Of a stretch of 64,000 bases of DNA, positions 34,342 to 47,949 are shown piece by piece. The stretch's first letter is position 1, and each line of letters starts with the position of its first letter. Source of the DNA: Aphanomyces cochlioides (taxonomy: Eukaryota; Oomycota; Saprolegniomycetes; Saprolegniales; Verrucalvaceae); NCBI GenBank assembly GCA_019828595.1, contig JAHQRK010000022.1, positions 1,444,572 through 1,508,571 on the forward strand, read 5' to 3'. Both the position numbers and the translations under genes were made by a program. The notes beneath the pieces were generated by a model that worked only from the letters and a program-made list of their open reading frames with translations, searched no databases and was not told the DNA's origin.

Positions 34342-35454
34342 TCCTTTTTCGACCCAAATCAACTTTTTTTGCTTCCCGAATGATATCTCGGCCAATATTT
34401 TCTTCCCAACACACGCTATCTCTTATGGCACCTCACATGCTCTTCTTTCAACCGCATCACAACCCGTCATCCCCGCACGCCGACGAAATGCGTGTAAAAT
34501 GACAAAAGTACTAGACTTTGCGTCTCCATTTCTCATCCATGAGGCAAGTGTACCAATCATAAAACACGCATAAATAGAACAGTTCAAACTGGACTTTCAC
34601 CGAGACCCTGACACGACAAATATTCCATCTCAGTTTCACTTCAGAAAGGACGATTTTAAATCCTCATTGACTTGGAGGGGACGCTACTTGAGAAACCCTT
34701 CCAGTCATTCCTTACTCTCTTCAAAGCAACAAACTTTTCCAAAATGGACCCAACTTAAACTTAACCACACTAAACAAATCTCAACAACAGGTAGCTCCAA
34801 AGAAACAGCGATTCGTTCAAATGAATACACAATCGTATCAACCGAGCGCTGGATAGACACATCCACTCGACCTCAGAGTATGTCTCTCAAAACAATGACA
34901 GACAAGATGGAAGAGAGCATCCAATTGGACCGTTGGAACTTATTATAGATTCCAAGATACATATATGTAGATGATTACAGGAGGTCCATCGTTCCCTGTG
35001 AGTTTGTGTGTTTAGACTCGTTTTTTGTGGGAGGGGGCGATGATCCGCTTTTGGTTTGAAATGAAAGTATTTGAATAGGTCTACGAGAGGAGACAAACTT
35101 TTTCTCCCAAGCCCTTCGAGTATTGCATGTTGGCGAGGACTGACCACTCAGTTTGTCTAGGCTTTGGTTGCGAAAATAGAGTGCGCTGAAGGATTTTTGT
35201 GTCCAGAGTCGTCGTGAATGGTATGGAAACAGATCACAGACGTGGAGAGAGGAGATGATGTTTGTGACTTGTGAGGTCGAGTCTATCGTGGGCCGTGTGG
35301 TGACAGGATGTTAGTATAGGCGATGTTGTTGTGTGTGCTGACGTGATGGGTTTGGCGTTGAATGTGTGACAAGGATAGCGTTCCAATGGTTGTGAGAGGG
35401 TGCTGGTATGTGATTGATGTGAATGATGAGCAAGGTAGGCATAGTAGACATGGA

Positions 35455-35527
35455 GGTCTTATAGTGTAGCGGTTATCACGTCTCCTTGACGTGGAGAAGG
35501 TCCCCGGTTCAAGTCCGGGTAAGACCA
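35455..35527 (+). tRNA. tRNA-Val (GAC), intact copy 15
   Basis: Identical sequence. T5 at 35531-35535. Confidence 0.93.
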
Positions 35528-36640
35528 TCCTTTTTCGACCCAAATCAACTTTTTTTGCTTCCCGAATGATATCTCGGCCAATATTTTCTTCCCAACACAC
35601 GCTATCTCTTATGGCACCTCACATGCTCTTCTTTCAACCGCATCACAACCCGTCATCCCCGCACGCCGACGAAATGCGTGTAAAATGACAAAAGTACTAG
35701 ACTTTGCGTCTCCATTTCTCATCCATGAGGCAAGTGTACCAATCATAAAACACGCATAAATAGAACAGTTCAAACTGGACTTTCACCGAGACCCTGACAC
35801 GACAAATATTCCATCTCAGTTTCACTTCAGAAAGGACGATTTTAAATCCTCATTGACTTGGAGGGGACGCTACTTGAGAAACCCTTCCAGTCATTCCTTA
35901 CTCTCTTCAAAGCAACAAACTTTTCCAAAATGGACCCAACTTAAACTTAACCACACTAAACAAATCTCAACAACAGGTAGCTCCAAAGAAACAGCGATTC
36001 GTTCAAATGAATACACAATCGTATCAACCGAGCGCTGGATAGACACATCCACTCGACCTCAGAGTATGTCTCTCAAAACAATGACAGACAAGATGGAAGA
36101 GAGCATCCAATTGGACCGTTGGAACTTATTATAGATTCCAAGATACATATATGTAGATGATTACAGGAGGTCCATCGTTCCCTGTGAGTTTGTGTGTTTA
36201 GACTCGTTTTTTGTGGGAGGGGGCGATGATCCGCTTTTGGTTTGAAATGAAAGTATTTGAATAGGTCTACGAGAGGAGACAAACTTTTTCTCCCAAGCCC
36301 TTCGAGTATTGCATGTTGGCGAGGACTGACCACTCAGTTTGTCTAGGCTTTGGTTGCGAAAATAGAGTGCGCTGAAGGATTTTTGTGTCCAGAGTCGTCG
36401 TGAATGGTATGGAAACAGATCACAGACGTGGAGAGAGGAGATGATGTTTGTGACTTGTGAGGTCGAGTCTATCGTGGGCCGTGTGGTGACAGGATGTTAG
36501 TATAGGCGATGTTGTTGTGTGTGCTGACGTGATGGGTTTGGCGTTGAATGTGTGACAAGGATAGCGTTCCAATGGTTGTGAGAGGGTGCTGGTATGTGAT
36601 TGATGTGAATGATGAGCAAGGTAGGCATAGTAGACATGGA

Positions 36641-36713
36641 GGTCTTATAGTGTAGCGGTTATCACGTCTCCTTGACGTGGAGAAGGTCCCCGGTTCAAGT
36701 CCGGGTAAGACCA
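36641..36713 (+). tRNA. tRNA-Val (GAC), intact copy 16
   Basis: Identical sequence. T5 at 36717-36721. The following spacer has lost one C near 37125. Confidence 0.93.
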
Positions 36714-37825
36714 TCCTTTTTCGACCCAAATCAACTTTTTTTGCTTCCCGAATGATATCTCGGCCAATATTTTCTTCCCAACACACGCTATCTCTTATGG
36801 CACCTCACATGCTCTTCTTTCAACCGCATCACAACCCGTCATCCCCGCACGCCGACGAAATGCGTGTAAAATGACAAAAGTACTAGACTTTGCGTCTCCA
36901 TTTCTCATCCATGAGGCAAGTGTACCAATCATAAAACACGCATAAATAGAACAGTTCAAACTGGACTTTCACCGAGACCCTGACACGACAAATATTCCAT
37001 CTCAGTTTCACTTCAGAAAGGACGATTTTAAATCCTCATTGACTTGGAGGGGACGCTACTTGAGAAACCCTTCCAGTCATTCCTTACTCTCTTCAAAGCA
37101 ACAAACTTTTCCAAAATGGACCCAATTAAACTTAACCACACTAAACAAATCTCAACAACAGGTAGCTCCAAAGAAACAGCGATTCGTTCAAATGAATACA
37201 CAATCGTATCAACCGAGCGCTGGATAGACACATCCACTCGACCTCAGAGTATGTCTCTCAAAACAATGACAGACAAGATGGAAGAGAGCATCCAATTGGA
37301 CCGTTGGAACTTATTATAGATTCCAAGATACATATATGTAGATGATTACAGGAGGTCCATCGTTCCCTGTGAGTTTGTGTGTTTAGACTCGTTTTTTGTG
37401 GGAGGGGGCGATGATCCGCTTTTGGTTTGAAATGAAAGTATTTGAATAGGTCTACGAGAGGAGACAAACTTTTTCTCCCAAGCCCTTCGAGTATTGCATG
37501 TTGGCGAGGACTGACCACTCAGTTTGTCTAGGCTTTGGTTGCGAAAATAGAGTGCGCTGAAGGATTTTTGTGTCCAGAGTCGTCGTGAATGGTATGGAAA
37601 CAGATCACAGACGTGGAGAGAGGAGATGATGTTTGTGACTTGTGAGGTCGAGTCTATCGTGGGCCGTGTGGTGACAGGATGTTAGTATAGGCGATGTTGT
37701 TGTGTGTGCTGACGTGATGGGTTTGGCGTTGAATGTGTGACAAGGATAGCGTTCCAATGGTTGTGAGAGGGTGCTGGTATGTGATTGATGTGAATGATGA
37801 GCAAGGTAGGCATAGTAGACATGGA

Positions 37826-40086
37826 GGTCTTATAGTGTAGCGGTTATCACGTCTCCTTGACGTGGAGAAGTTCTAATGGTCTTCAGGGTTGCTAGACATC
37901 CCAAGCAGACAAACGCAAGCGTTAGATTGCAAAAAAGTGCAGTGGTTCTCTCACAACAACACTTTGAAAATTGTTACGACGTCTCCCCCTGGGGGCGAAA
38001 TCTCAAAATCGAGTGCACACTTTTTGTTCGGGAAAATTGCGCCACGGTGCCTAAAAGATTCTCCCATGTCTCCTCCTCAAGATGTGCCAGTTTGCGAGTG
38101 CTCAAACCTCGCCAAACTCGCGAAACAAAATTCGAAAGGAAATTCGACCCGGTGACACCCATTTTGAACCGGTTTCAACCCGTCACCAAAAGTGAAATTT
38201 CTCTCGACCTACTGCGTGGATTTCTACGTTTAGTGGCTTGTTATCTCAGTTGAATCGAGCTCTATGCCGACACCAACTAGCACATATTGCAGATCTATGG
38301 TTCAAAACCACGAACCCATTTTGGACTGTCACCCAAACCGGTGAAACACCAGGACAACTCGAACGCTTTCCCTACGGTCACCGAGTGACATCTAGGGGTC
38401 TAGTGGGTGGCTCCACCACTTATTACGACTAGCCAAAGCGTTAGAACGCCCTGAAACATCCTGGTTTGCTCGCAATCCTCAATCCAAAATGTCAACCGCC
38501 CCTATCCACCGGCTACAAAACCTTAAGTCGGCTACAGGTCGCAAATCATTTCCTATCGACCGGCTATGACTCTTTTCCATCCTATCATGGCTAGACGAGT
38601 GTTTTAAGCCATCAAGAGCGATGATTGAAGCCCTGGAACCTACTTGCCGTCGCCCCGACAACTTTTGGTGAAATGGCTAAAACTCATCGAAATGGCTCCT
38701 GAACGCAAATCAACTCCGATCGCCCAACTTAGAGTTGGAGAGGCTCGAGAATGTCCTCGCGATGGATTTGAGCTATCAAGCACCATGATAGCAGCACAGG
38801 AACCCAACTTCCGATTCCAAACCATTTTGAGCCGATAAGGCTCCAAAACGACCATCGTAGCTCATTTCAGCTACACGACTCTATATGCACCGATTAATAT
38901 GGTGCATCCACCGCTAGCCTCCATTGATGGAGGACACCAAGTATGGCTATCTATCTCATAGCCGTTCGGAAGTTATGACTCCTTCAAATTTGGCCGCCGA
39001 GACGCCCGATTGGAAAAAACACTGGTTTTGGCTAGCGCTCTCCCGCTACACACTACCTATGGCGATTCTAATGGTGCGCTATCCTTCGTACGTATCGTCG
39101 CTACGATTCTGCCAAGTGGCTCCATGCACCGCGGCGCCGTTCGAAATCCAGCTCCGACGATGCTCGCGCTCGAGACCTATCCGCGCATGGCGCATGTCAA
39201 AATGGCTCCTCCCAAATATTTTACCCTTTTTTATTATTTTTGGGAGGTTTACCCCAAAAGCCCAACCCACAAGGGATTTTCCCTCTATCTCGCCACCATC
39301 AACTCCGATGAAGACGCTCCTGAAATCAACTTTGCTTGTCATGGAACGACCGACCTCGTTGATTTTTTTGGCTGGTCAAATCGTCCAAGAACATTTTATT
39401 TTGGATGGTCTTTTCTCTCAAACCCAGCTTTTCCCATGGATCCAGCGATTTAATTCGGCCTCCTGAGGTCGAATTAAATTGGCCACGACCTTTTTGGATT
39501 TTTTGGGCTCCTACCTCTTGCCAATTTATTTTCCTTGGGCCTGATTTTACTCTGTTTCGACCCTTTTGTCAATTTTTGGCCTTCCTCTCCTGTCGATTTA
39601 TTTATTCATGGATCGACCCCAACTCAAGCTTTTATTTACTTGGCCTTTTTCACTGTGTACCTCCACTTGGAACTTTTATCAAGACTTTTGTATACAAATT
39701 TTCAAGTCCTCCACAGTCAACCCGAAATTGCCTCGTATCTCGCCACCACCAACTCGGATCAAGATGGTCATGAAAAGAAAGTTGCTTGTATGGCTCTTCT
39801 CTATACTGTTGAATTTTTTCACAGCCTGAATCGCCATGCAACATTTTCTTTCTGCCATGGTTCCTCCAAATTACCCCACACCCAAGTCTATTTCGGTTAA
39901 GCAACACTGGACGATTTTCCACAAGAACCTTCCAAGGTCACATTTCGCAACACATATTTATTATGCGACCTATGAAGCCAAAATCGAAAGTCTAGTTTGC
40001 GGCCCTTTTGGGCCATATTAATTCTTTAATATACTCAGTTAACCTTGACGTGGAGAAGGTCCCCGGTTCAAGTCCGGGTAAGACCA
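37826..40086 (+). pseudogene. tRNA-Val split by the truncated LINE
   Basis: 5' half 37826-37869, 3' half 40043-40086. The 15-bp duplication is at 37855-37869 and 40043-40057; an extra G at 37870 may make it 16 bp. Marker base C at 37750. Confidence 0.92.
37870..40042 (+). mobile_element. 5'-truncated LINE copy (2173 bp, 3' UTR only)
   Basis: From 37871 the sequence matches 27824-29994 of the longer LINE to its last base, with about ten substitutions and one T indel seen by eye. It begins inside the 3' UTR, so it encodes no protein. 5' truncation with an intact 3' end is the usual outcome of aborted target-primed reverse transcription. The different length and the private substitutions show it is a separate insertion at the same base pair. 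Confidence 0.95.
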
Positions 40087-41199
40087 TCCTTTTTCGACCC
40101 AAATCAACTTTTTTTGCTTCCCGAATGATATCTCGGCCAATATTTTCTTCCCAACACACGCTATCTCTTATGGCACCTCACATGCTCTTCTTTCAACCGC
40201 ATCACAACCCGTCATCCCCGCACGCCGACGAAATGCGTGTAAAATGACAAAAGTACTAGACTTTGCGTCTCCATTTCTCATCCATGAGGCAAGTGTACCA
40301 ATCATAAAACACGCATAAATAGAACAGTTCAAACTGGACTTTCACCGAGACCCTGACACGACAAATATTCCATCTCAGTTTCACTTCAGAAAGGACGATT
40401 TTAAATCCTCATTGACTTGGAGGGGACGCTACTTGAGAAACCCTTCCAGTCATTCCTTACTCTCTTCAAAGCAACAAACTTTTCCAAAATGGACCCAACT
40501 TAAACTTAACCACACTAAACAAATCTCAACAACAGGTAGCTCCAAAGAAACAGCGATTCGTTCAAATGAATACACAATCGTATCAACCGAGCGCTGGATA
40601 GACACATCCACTCGACCTCAGAGTATGTCTCTCAAAACAATGACAGACAAGATGGAAGAGAGCATCCAATTGGACCGTTGGAACTTATTATAGATTCCAA
40701 GATACATATATGTAGATGATTACAGGAGGTCCATCGTTCCCTGTGAGTTTGTGTGTTTAGACTCGTTTTTTGTGGGAGGGGGCGATGATCCGCTTTTGGT
40801 TTGAAATGAAAGTATTTGAATAGGTCTACGAGAGGAGACAAACTTTTTCTCCCAAGCCCTTCGAGTATTGCATGTTGGCGAGGACTGACCACTCAGTTTG
40901 TCTAGGCTTTGGTTGCGAAAATAGAGTGCGCTGAAGGATTTTTGTGTCCAGAGTCGTCGTGAATGGTATGGAAACAGATCACAGACGTGGAGAGAGGAGA
41001 TGATGTTTGTGACTTGTGAGGTCGAGTCTATCGTGGGCCGTGTGGTGACAGGATGTTAGTATAGGCGATGTTGTTGTGTGTGCTGACGTGATGGGTTTGG
41101 CGTTGAATGTGTGACAAGGATAGCGTTCCAATGGTTGTGAGAGGGTGCTGGTATGTGATTGATGTGAATGATGAGCAAGGTAGGCATAGTAGACATGGA

Positions 41200-41644
41200 G
41201 GTCTTATAGTGTAGCGGTTATCACGTCTCCTTGACGTGGAGAAAGGGGGGGAAATTGGCTCAGTGGTAGAGCACACGCTTCGTAAGCGAGAGGTCACCGG
41301 TTCGATCCCGGGCTAGGACGAGGGATTTGCAACCCCTCCACCCCCCCTGTCCGAAAGCACGGTATTTAATGGGATGTATGTGATCGGGAAACTTAAGTGC
41401 GCCTCGAACTTACAAGAGAAGGATTGTCCGGAAGCGGTTACCGGAATGAAAGTGTCAGTTTAATGTGGCCGTTCTGTAAAAACGTGTCGAATCGCTGTAC
41501 TACCGAAAAGGTAGAACTATCAAGACAAAGCCGTTAGACCTGGTCCAGCTGAGTTAAAGTAGTTCATATCCACTATAACCTAGGTAATATACTCAATAAA
41601 CCTTGACGTGGAGAAGGTCCCCGGTTCAAGTCCGGGTAAGACCA
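41200..41644 (+). pseudogene. tRNA-Val split by SINE copy 8
   Basis: 5' half 41200-41243, 3' half 41601-41644. The marker base at 41124 is C, unlike every other SINE locus whose left flank is visible. Confidence 0.92.
41244..41600 (+). mobile_element. SINE copy 8 (357 bp), variant 5' junction
   Basis: The element starts A plus seven G where the others start TGA plus G run, and it carries a private A-to-G change at 41382. With the C marker upstream, this looks like an independent insertion rather than a duplicate of the common SINE unit. Confidence 0.88.
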
Positions 41645-42757
41645 TCCTTTTTCGACCCAAATCAACTTTTTTTGCTTCCCGAATGATATCTCGGCCAATA
41701 TTTTCTTCCCAACACACGCTATCTCTTATGGCACCTCACATGCTCTTCTTTCAACCGCATCACAACCCGTCATCCCCGCACGCCGACGAAATGCGTGTAA
41801 AATGACAAAAGTACTAGACTTTGCGTCTCCATTTCTCATCCATGAGGCAAGTGTACCAATCATAAAACACGCATAAATAGAACAGTTCAAACTGGACTTT
41901 CACCGAGACCCTGACACGACAAATATTCCATCTCAGTTTCACTTCAGAAAGGACGATTTTAAATCCTCATTGACTTGGAGGGGACGCTACTTGAGAAACC
42001 CTTCCAGTCATTCCTTACTCTCTTCAAAGCAACAAACTTTTCCAAAATGGACCCAACTTAAACTTAACCACACTAAACAAATCTCAACAACAGGTAGCTC
42101 CAAAGAAACAGCGATTCGTTCAAATGAATACACAATCGTATCAACCGAGCGCTGGATAGACACATCCACTCGACCTCAGAGTATGTCTCTCAAAACAATG
42201 ACAGACAAGATGGAAGAGAGCATCCAATTGGACCGTTGGAACTTATTATAGATTCCAAGATACATATATGTAGATGATTACAGGAGGTCCATCGTTCCCT
42301 GTGAGTTTGTGTGTTTAGACTCGTTTTTTGTGGGAGGGGGCGATGATCCGCTTTTGGTTTGAAATGAAAGTATTTGAATAGGTCTACGAGAGGAGACAAA
42401 CTTTTTCTCCCAAGCCCTTCGAGTATTGCATGTTGGCGAGGACTGACCACTCAGTTTGTCTAGGCTTTGGTTGCGAAAATAGAGTGCGCTGAAGGATTTT
42501 TGTGTCCAGAGTCGTCGTGAATGGTATGGAAACAGATCACAGACGTGGAGAGAGGAGATGATGTTTGTGACTTGTGAGGTCGAGTCTATCGTGGGCCGTG
42601 TGGTGACAGGATGTTAGTATAGGCGATGTTGTTGTGTGTGCTGACGTGATGGGTTTGGCGTTGAATGTGTGACAAGGATAGCGTTCCAATGGTTGTGAGA
42701 GGGTGCTGGTATGTGATTGATGTGAATGATGAGCAAGGTAGGCATAGTAGACATGGA

Positions 42758-42830
42758 GGTCTTATAGTGTAGCGGTTATCACGTCTCCTTGACGTGGAGA
42801 AGGTCCCCGGTTCAAGTCCGGGTAAGACCA
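42758..42830 (+). tRNA. tRNA-Val (GAC), intact copy 17
   Basis: Identical sequence. T5 at 42834-42838. Confidence 0.93.
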
Positions 42831-43943
42831 TCCTTTTTCGACCCAAATCAACTTTTTTTGCTTCCCGAATGATATCTCGGCCAATATTTTCTTCCCAACA
42901 CACGCTATCTCTTATGGCACCTCACATGCTCTTCTTTCAACCGCATCACAACCCGTCATCCCCGCACGCCGACGAAATGCGTGTAAAATGACAAAAGTAC
43001 TAGACTTTGCGTCTCCATTTCTCATCCATGAGGCAAGTGTACCAATCATAAAACACGCATAAATAGAACAGTTCAAACTGGACTTTCACCGAGACCCTGA
43101 CACGACAAATATTCCATCTCAGTTTCACTTCAGAAAGGACGATTTTAAATCCTCATTGACTTGGAGGGGACGCTACTTGAGAAACCCTTCCAGTCATTCC
43201 TTACTCTCTTCAAAGCAACAAACTTTTCCAAAATGGACCCAACTTAAACTTAACCACACTAAACAAATCTCAACAACAGGTAGCTCCAAAGAAACAGCGA
43301 TTCGTTCAAATGAATACACAATCGTATCAACCGAGCGCTGGATAGACACATCCACTCGACCTCAGAGTATGTCTCTCAAAACAATGACAGACAAGATGGA
43401 AGAGAGCATCCAATTGGACCGTTGGAACTTATTATAGATTCCAAGATACATATATGTAGATGATTACAGGAGGTCCATCGTTCCCTGTGAGTTTGTGTGT
43501 TTAGACTCGTTTTTTGTGGGAGGGGGCGATGATCCGCTTTTGGTTTGAAATGAAAGTATTTGAATAGGTCTACGAGAGGAGACAAACTTTTTCTCCCAAG
43601 CCCTTCGAGTATTGCATGTTGGCGAGGACTGACCACTCAGTTTGTCTAGGCTTTGGTTGCGAAAATAGAGTGCGCTGAAGGATTTTTGTGTCCAGAGTCG
43701 TCGTGAATGGTATGGAAACAGATCACAGACGTGGAGAGAGGAGATGATGTTTGTGACTTGTGAGGTCGAGTCTATCGTGGGCCGTGTGGTGACAGGATGT
43801 TAGTATAGGCGATGTTGTTGTGTGTGCTGACGTGATGGGTTTGGCGTTGAATGTGTGACAAGGATAGCGTTCCAATGGTTGTGAGAGGGTGCTGGTATGT
43901 GATTGATGTGAATGATGAGCAAGGTAGGCATAGTAGACATGGA

Positions 43944-44016
43944 GGTCTTATAGTGTAGCGGTTATCACGTCTCCTTGACGTGGAGAAGGTCCCCGGTTCA
44001 AGTCCGGGTAAGACCA
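43944..44016 (+). tRNA. tRNA-Val (GAC), intact copy 18
   Basis: Identical sequence. T5 at 44020-44024. Confidence 0.93.
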
Positions 44017-45129
44017 TCCTTTTTCGACCCAAATCAACTTTTTTTGCTTCCCGAATGATATCTCGGCCAATATTTTCTTCCCAACACACGCTATCTCTTA
44101 TGGCACCTCACATGCTCTTCTTTCAACCGCATCACAACCCGTCATCCCCGCACGCCGACGAAATGCGTGTAAAATGACAAAAGTACTAGACTTTGCGTCT
44201 CCATTTCTCATCCATGAGGCAAGTGTACCAATCATAAAACACGCATAAATAGAACAGTTCAAACTGGACTTTCACCGAGACCCTGACACGACAAATATTC
44301 CATCTCAGTTTCACTTCAGAAAGGACGATTTTAAATCCTCATTGACTTGGAGGGGACGCTACTTGAGAAACCCTTCCAGTCATTCCTTACTCTCTTCAAA
44401 GCAACAAACTTTTCCAAAATGGACCCAACTTAAACTTAACCACACTAAACAAATCTCAACAACAGGTAGCTCCAAAGAAACAGCGATTCGTTCAAATGAA
44501 TACACAATCGTATCAACCGAGCGCTGGATAGACACATCCACTCGACCTCAGAGTATGTCTCTCAAAACAATGACAGACAAGATGGAAGAGAGCATCCAAT
44601 TGGACCGTTGGAACTTATTATAGATTCCAAGATACATATATGTAGATGATTACAGGAGGTCCATCGTTCCCTGTGAGTTTGTGTGTTTAGACTCGTTTTT
44701 TGTGGGAGGGGGCGATGATCCGCTTTTGGTTTGAAATGAAAGTATTTGAATAGGTCTACGAGAGGAGACAAACTTTTTCTCCCAAGCCCTTCGAGTATTG
44801 CATGTTGGCGAGGACTGACCACTCAGTTTGTCTAGGCTTTGGTTGCGAAAATAGAGTGCGCTGAAGGATTTTTGTGTCCAGAGTCGTCGTGAATGGTATG
44901 GAAACAGATCACAGACGTGGAGAGAGGAGATGATGTTTGTGACTTGTGAGGTCGAGTCTATCGTGGGCCGTGTGGTGACAGGATGTTAGTATAGGCGATG
45001 TTGTTGTGTGTGCTGACGTGATGGGTTTGGCGTTGAATGTGTGACAAGGATAGCGTTCCAATGGTTGTGAGAGGGTGCTGGTATGTGATTGATGTGAATG
45101 ATGAGCAAGGTAGGCATAGTAGACATGGA

Positions 45130-45202
45130 GGTCTTATAGTGTAGCGGTTATCACGTCTCCTTGACGTGGAGAAGGTCCCCGGTTCAAGTCCGGGTAAGAC
45201 CA
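45130..45202 (+). tRNA. tRNA-Val (GAC), intact copy 19
   Basis: Identical sequence. T5 at 45206-45210. The following spacer has a private 2-bp TG duplication near 46132. Confidence 0.93.
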
Positions 45203-46317
45203 TCCTTTTTCGACCCAAATCAACTTTTTTTGCTTCCCGAATGATATCTCGGCCAATATTTTCTTCCCAACACACGCTATCTCTTATGGCACCTCACATG
45301 CTCTTCTTTCAACCGCATCACAACCCGTCATCCCCGCACGCCGACGAAATGCGTGTAAAATGACAAAAGTACTAGACTTTGCGTCTCCATTTCTCATCCA
45401 TGAGGCAAGTGTACCAATCATAAAACACGCATAAATAGAACAGTTCAAACTGGACTTTCACCGAGACCCTGACACGACAAATATTCCATCTCAGTTTCAC
45501 TTCAGAAAGGACGATTTTAAATCCTCATTGACTTGGAGGGGACGCTACTTGAGAAACCCTTCCAGTCATTCCTTACTCTCTTCAAAGCAACAAACTTTTC
45601 CAAAATGGACCCAACTTAAACTTAACCACACTAAACAAATCTCAACAACAGGTAGCTCCAAAGAAACAGCGATTCGTTCAAATGAATACACAATCGTATC
45701 AACCGAGCGCTGGATAGACACATCCACTCGACCTCAGAGTATGTCTCTCAAAACAATGACAGACAAGATGGAAGAGAGCATCCAATTGGACCGTTGGAAC
45801 TTATTATAGATTCCAAGATACATATATGTAGATGATTACAGGAGGTCCATCGTTCCCTGTGAGTTTGTGTGTTTAGACTCGTTTTTTGTGGGAGGGGGCG
45901 ATGATCCGCTTTTGGTTTGAAATGAAAGTATTTGAATAGGTCTACGAGAGGAGACAAACTTTTTCTCCCAAGCCCTTCGAGTATTGCATGTTGGCGAGGA
46001 CTGACCACTCAGTTTGTCTAGGCTTTGGTTGCGAAAATAGAGTGCGCTGAAGGATTTTTGTGTCCAGAGTCGTCGTGAATGGTATGGAAACAGATCACAG
46101 ACGTGGAGAGAGGAGATGATGTTTGTGACTTGTGTGAGGTCGAGTCTATCGTGGGCCGTGTGGTGACAGGATGTTAGTATAGGCGATGTTGTTGTGTGTG
46201 CTGACGTGATGGGTTTGGCGTTGAATGTGTGACAAGGATAGTGTTCCAATGGTTGTGAGAGGGTGCTGGTATGTGATTGATGTGAATGATGAGCAAGGTA
46301 GGCATAGTAGACATGGA

Positions 46318-46763
46318 GGTCTTATAGTGTAGCGGTTATCACGTCTCCTTGACGTGGAGAATGAGGGGGGAAATTGGCTCAGTGGTAGAGCACACGCTTC
46401 GTAAGCGAGAGGTCACCGGTTCGATCCCGGGCTAGGACGAGGGATTTGCAACCCCTCCACCCCCCCTGTCCGAAAGCACGGTATTTAATGGGATGTATGT
46501 AATCGGGAAACTTAAGTGCGCCTCGAACTTACAAGAGAAGGATTGTCCGGAAGCGGTTACCGGAATGAAAGTGTCAGTTTAATGTGGCCGTTCTGTAAAA
46601 ACGTGTCGAATCGCTGTACTACCGAAAAGGTAGAACTATCAAGACAAAGCCGTTAGACCTGGTCCAGCTGAGTTAAAGTAGTTCATATCCACTATAACCT
46701 AGGTAATATACTCAATAAACCTTGACGTGGAGAAGGTCCCCGGTTCAAGTCCGGGTAAGACCA
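46318..46763 (+). pseudogene. tRNA-Val split by SINE copy 9
   Basis: 5' half 46318-46361, 3' half 46720-46763. Marker base T at 46242. Confidence 0.92.
46362..46719 (+). mobile_element. SINE copy 9 (358 bp)
   Basis: Common form between duplications 46347-46361 and 46720-46734. Confidence 0.9.
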
Positions 46764-47876
46764 TCCTTTTTCGACCCAAATCAACTTTTTTTGCTTCCCG
46801 AATGATATCTCGGCCAATATTTTCTTCCCAACACACGCTATCTCTTATGGCACCTCACATGCTCTTCTTTCAACCGCATCACAACCCGTCATCCCCGCAC
46901 GCCGACGAAATGCGTGTAAAATGACAAAAGTACTAGACTTTGCGTCTCCATTTCTCATCCATGAGGCAAGTGTACCAATCATAAAACACGCATAAATAGA
47001 ACAGTTCAAACTGGACTTTCACCGAGACCCTGACACGACAAATATTCCATCTCAGTTTCACTTCAGAAAGGACGATTTTAAATCCTCATTGACTTGGAGG
47101 GGACGCTACTTGAGAAACCCTTCCAGTCATTCCTTACTCTCTTCAAAGCAACAAACTTTTCCAAAATGGACCCAACTTAAACTTAACCACACTAAACAAA
47201 TCTCAACAACAGGTAGCTCCAAAGAAACAGCGATTCGTTCAAATGAATACACAATCGTATCAACCGAGCGCTGGATAGACACATCCACTCGACCTCAGAG
47301 TATGTCTCTCAAAACAATGACAGACAAGATGGAAGAGAGCATCCAATTGGACCGTTGGAACTTATTATAGATTCCAAGATACATATATGTAGATGATTAC
47401 AGGAGGTCCATCGTTCCCTGTGAGTTTGTGTGTTTAGACTCGTTTTTTGTGGGAGGGGGCGATGATCCGCTTTTGGTTTGAAATGAAAGTATTTGAATAG
47501 GTCTACGAGAGGAGACAAACTTTTTCTCCCAAGCCCTTCGAGTATTGCATGTTGGCGAGGACTGACCACTCAGTTTGTCTAGGCTTTGGTTGCGAAAATA
47601 GAGTGCGCTGAAGGATTTTTGTGTCCAGAGTCGTCGTGAATGGTATGGAAACAGATCACAGACGTGGAGAGAGGAGATGATGTTTGTGACTTGTGAGGTC
47701 GAGTCTATCGTGGGCCGTGTGGTGACAGGATGTTAGTATAGGCGATGTTGTTGTGTGTGCTGACGTGATGGGTTTGGCGTTGAATGTGTGACAAGGATAG
47801 CGTTCCAATGGTTGTGAGAGGGTGCTGGTATGTGATTGATGTGAATGATGAGCAAGGTAGGCATAGTAGACATGGA

Positions 47877-47949
47877 GGTCTTATAGTGTAGCGGTTATCA
47901 CGTCTCCTTGACGTGGAGAAGGTCCCCGGTTCAAGTCCGGGTAAGACCA
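47877..47949 (+). tRNA. tRNA-Val (GAC), intact copy 20
   Basis: Identical tRNA. A T-to-C change at 47953 shortens the terminator run to four T (47954-47957); the T7 backup remains. Confidence 0.93.
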
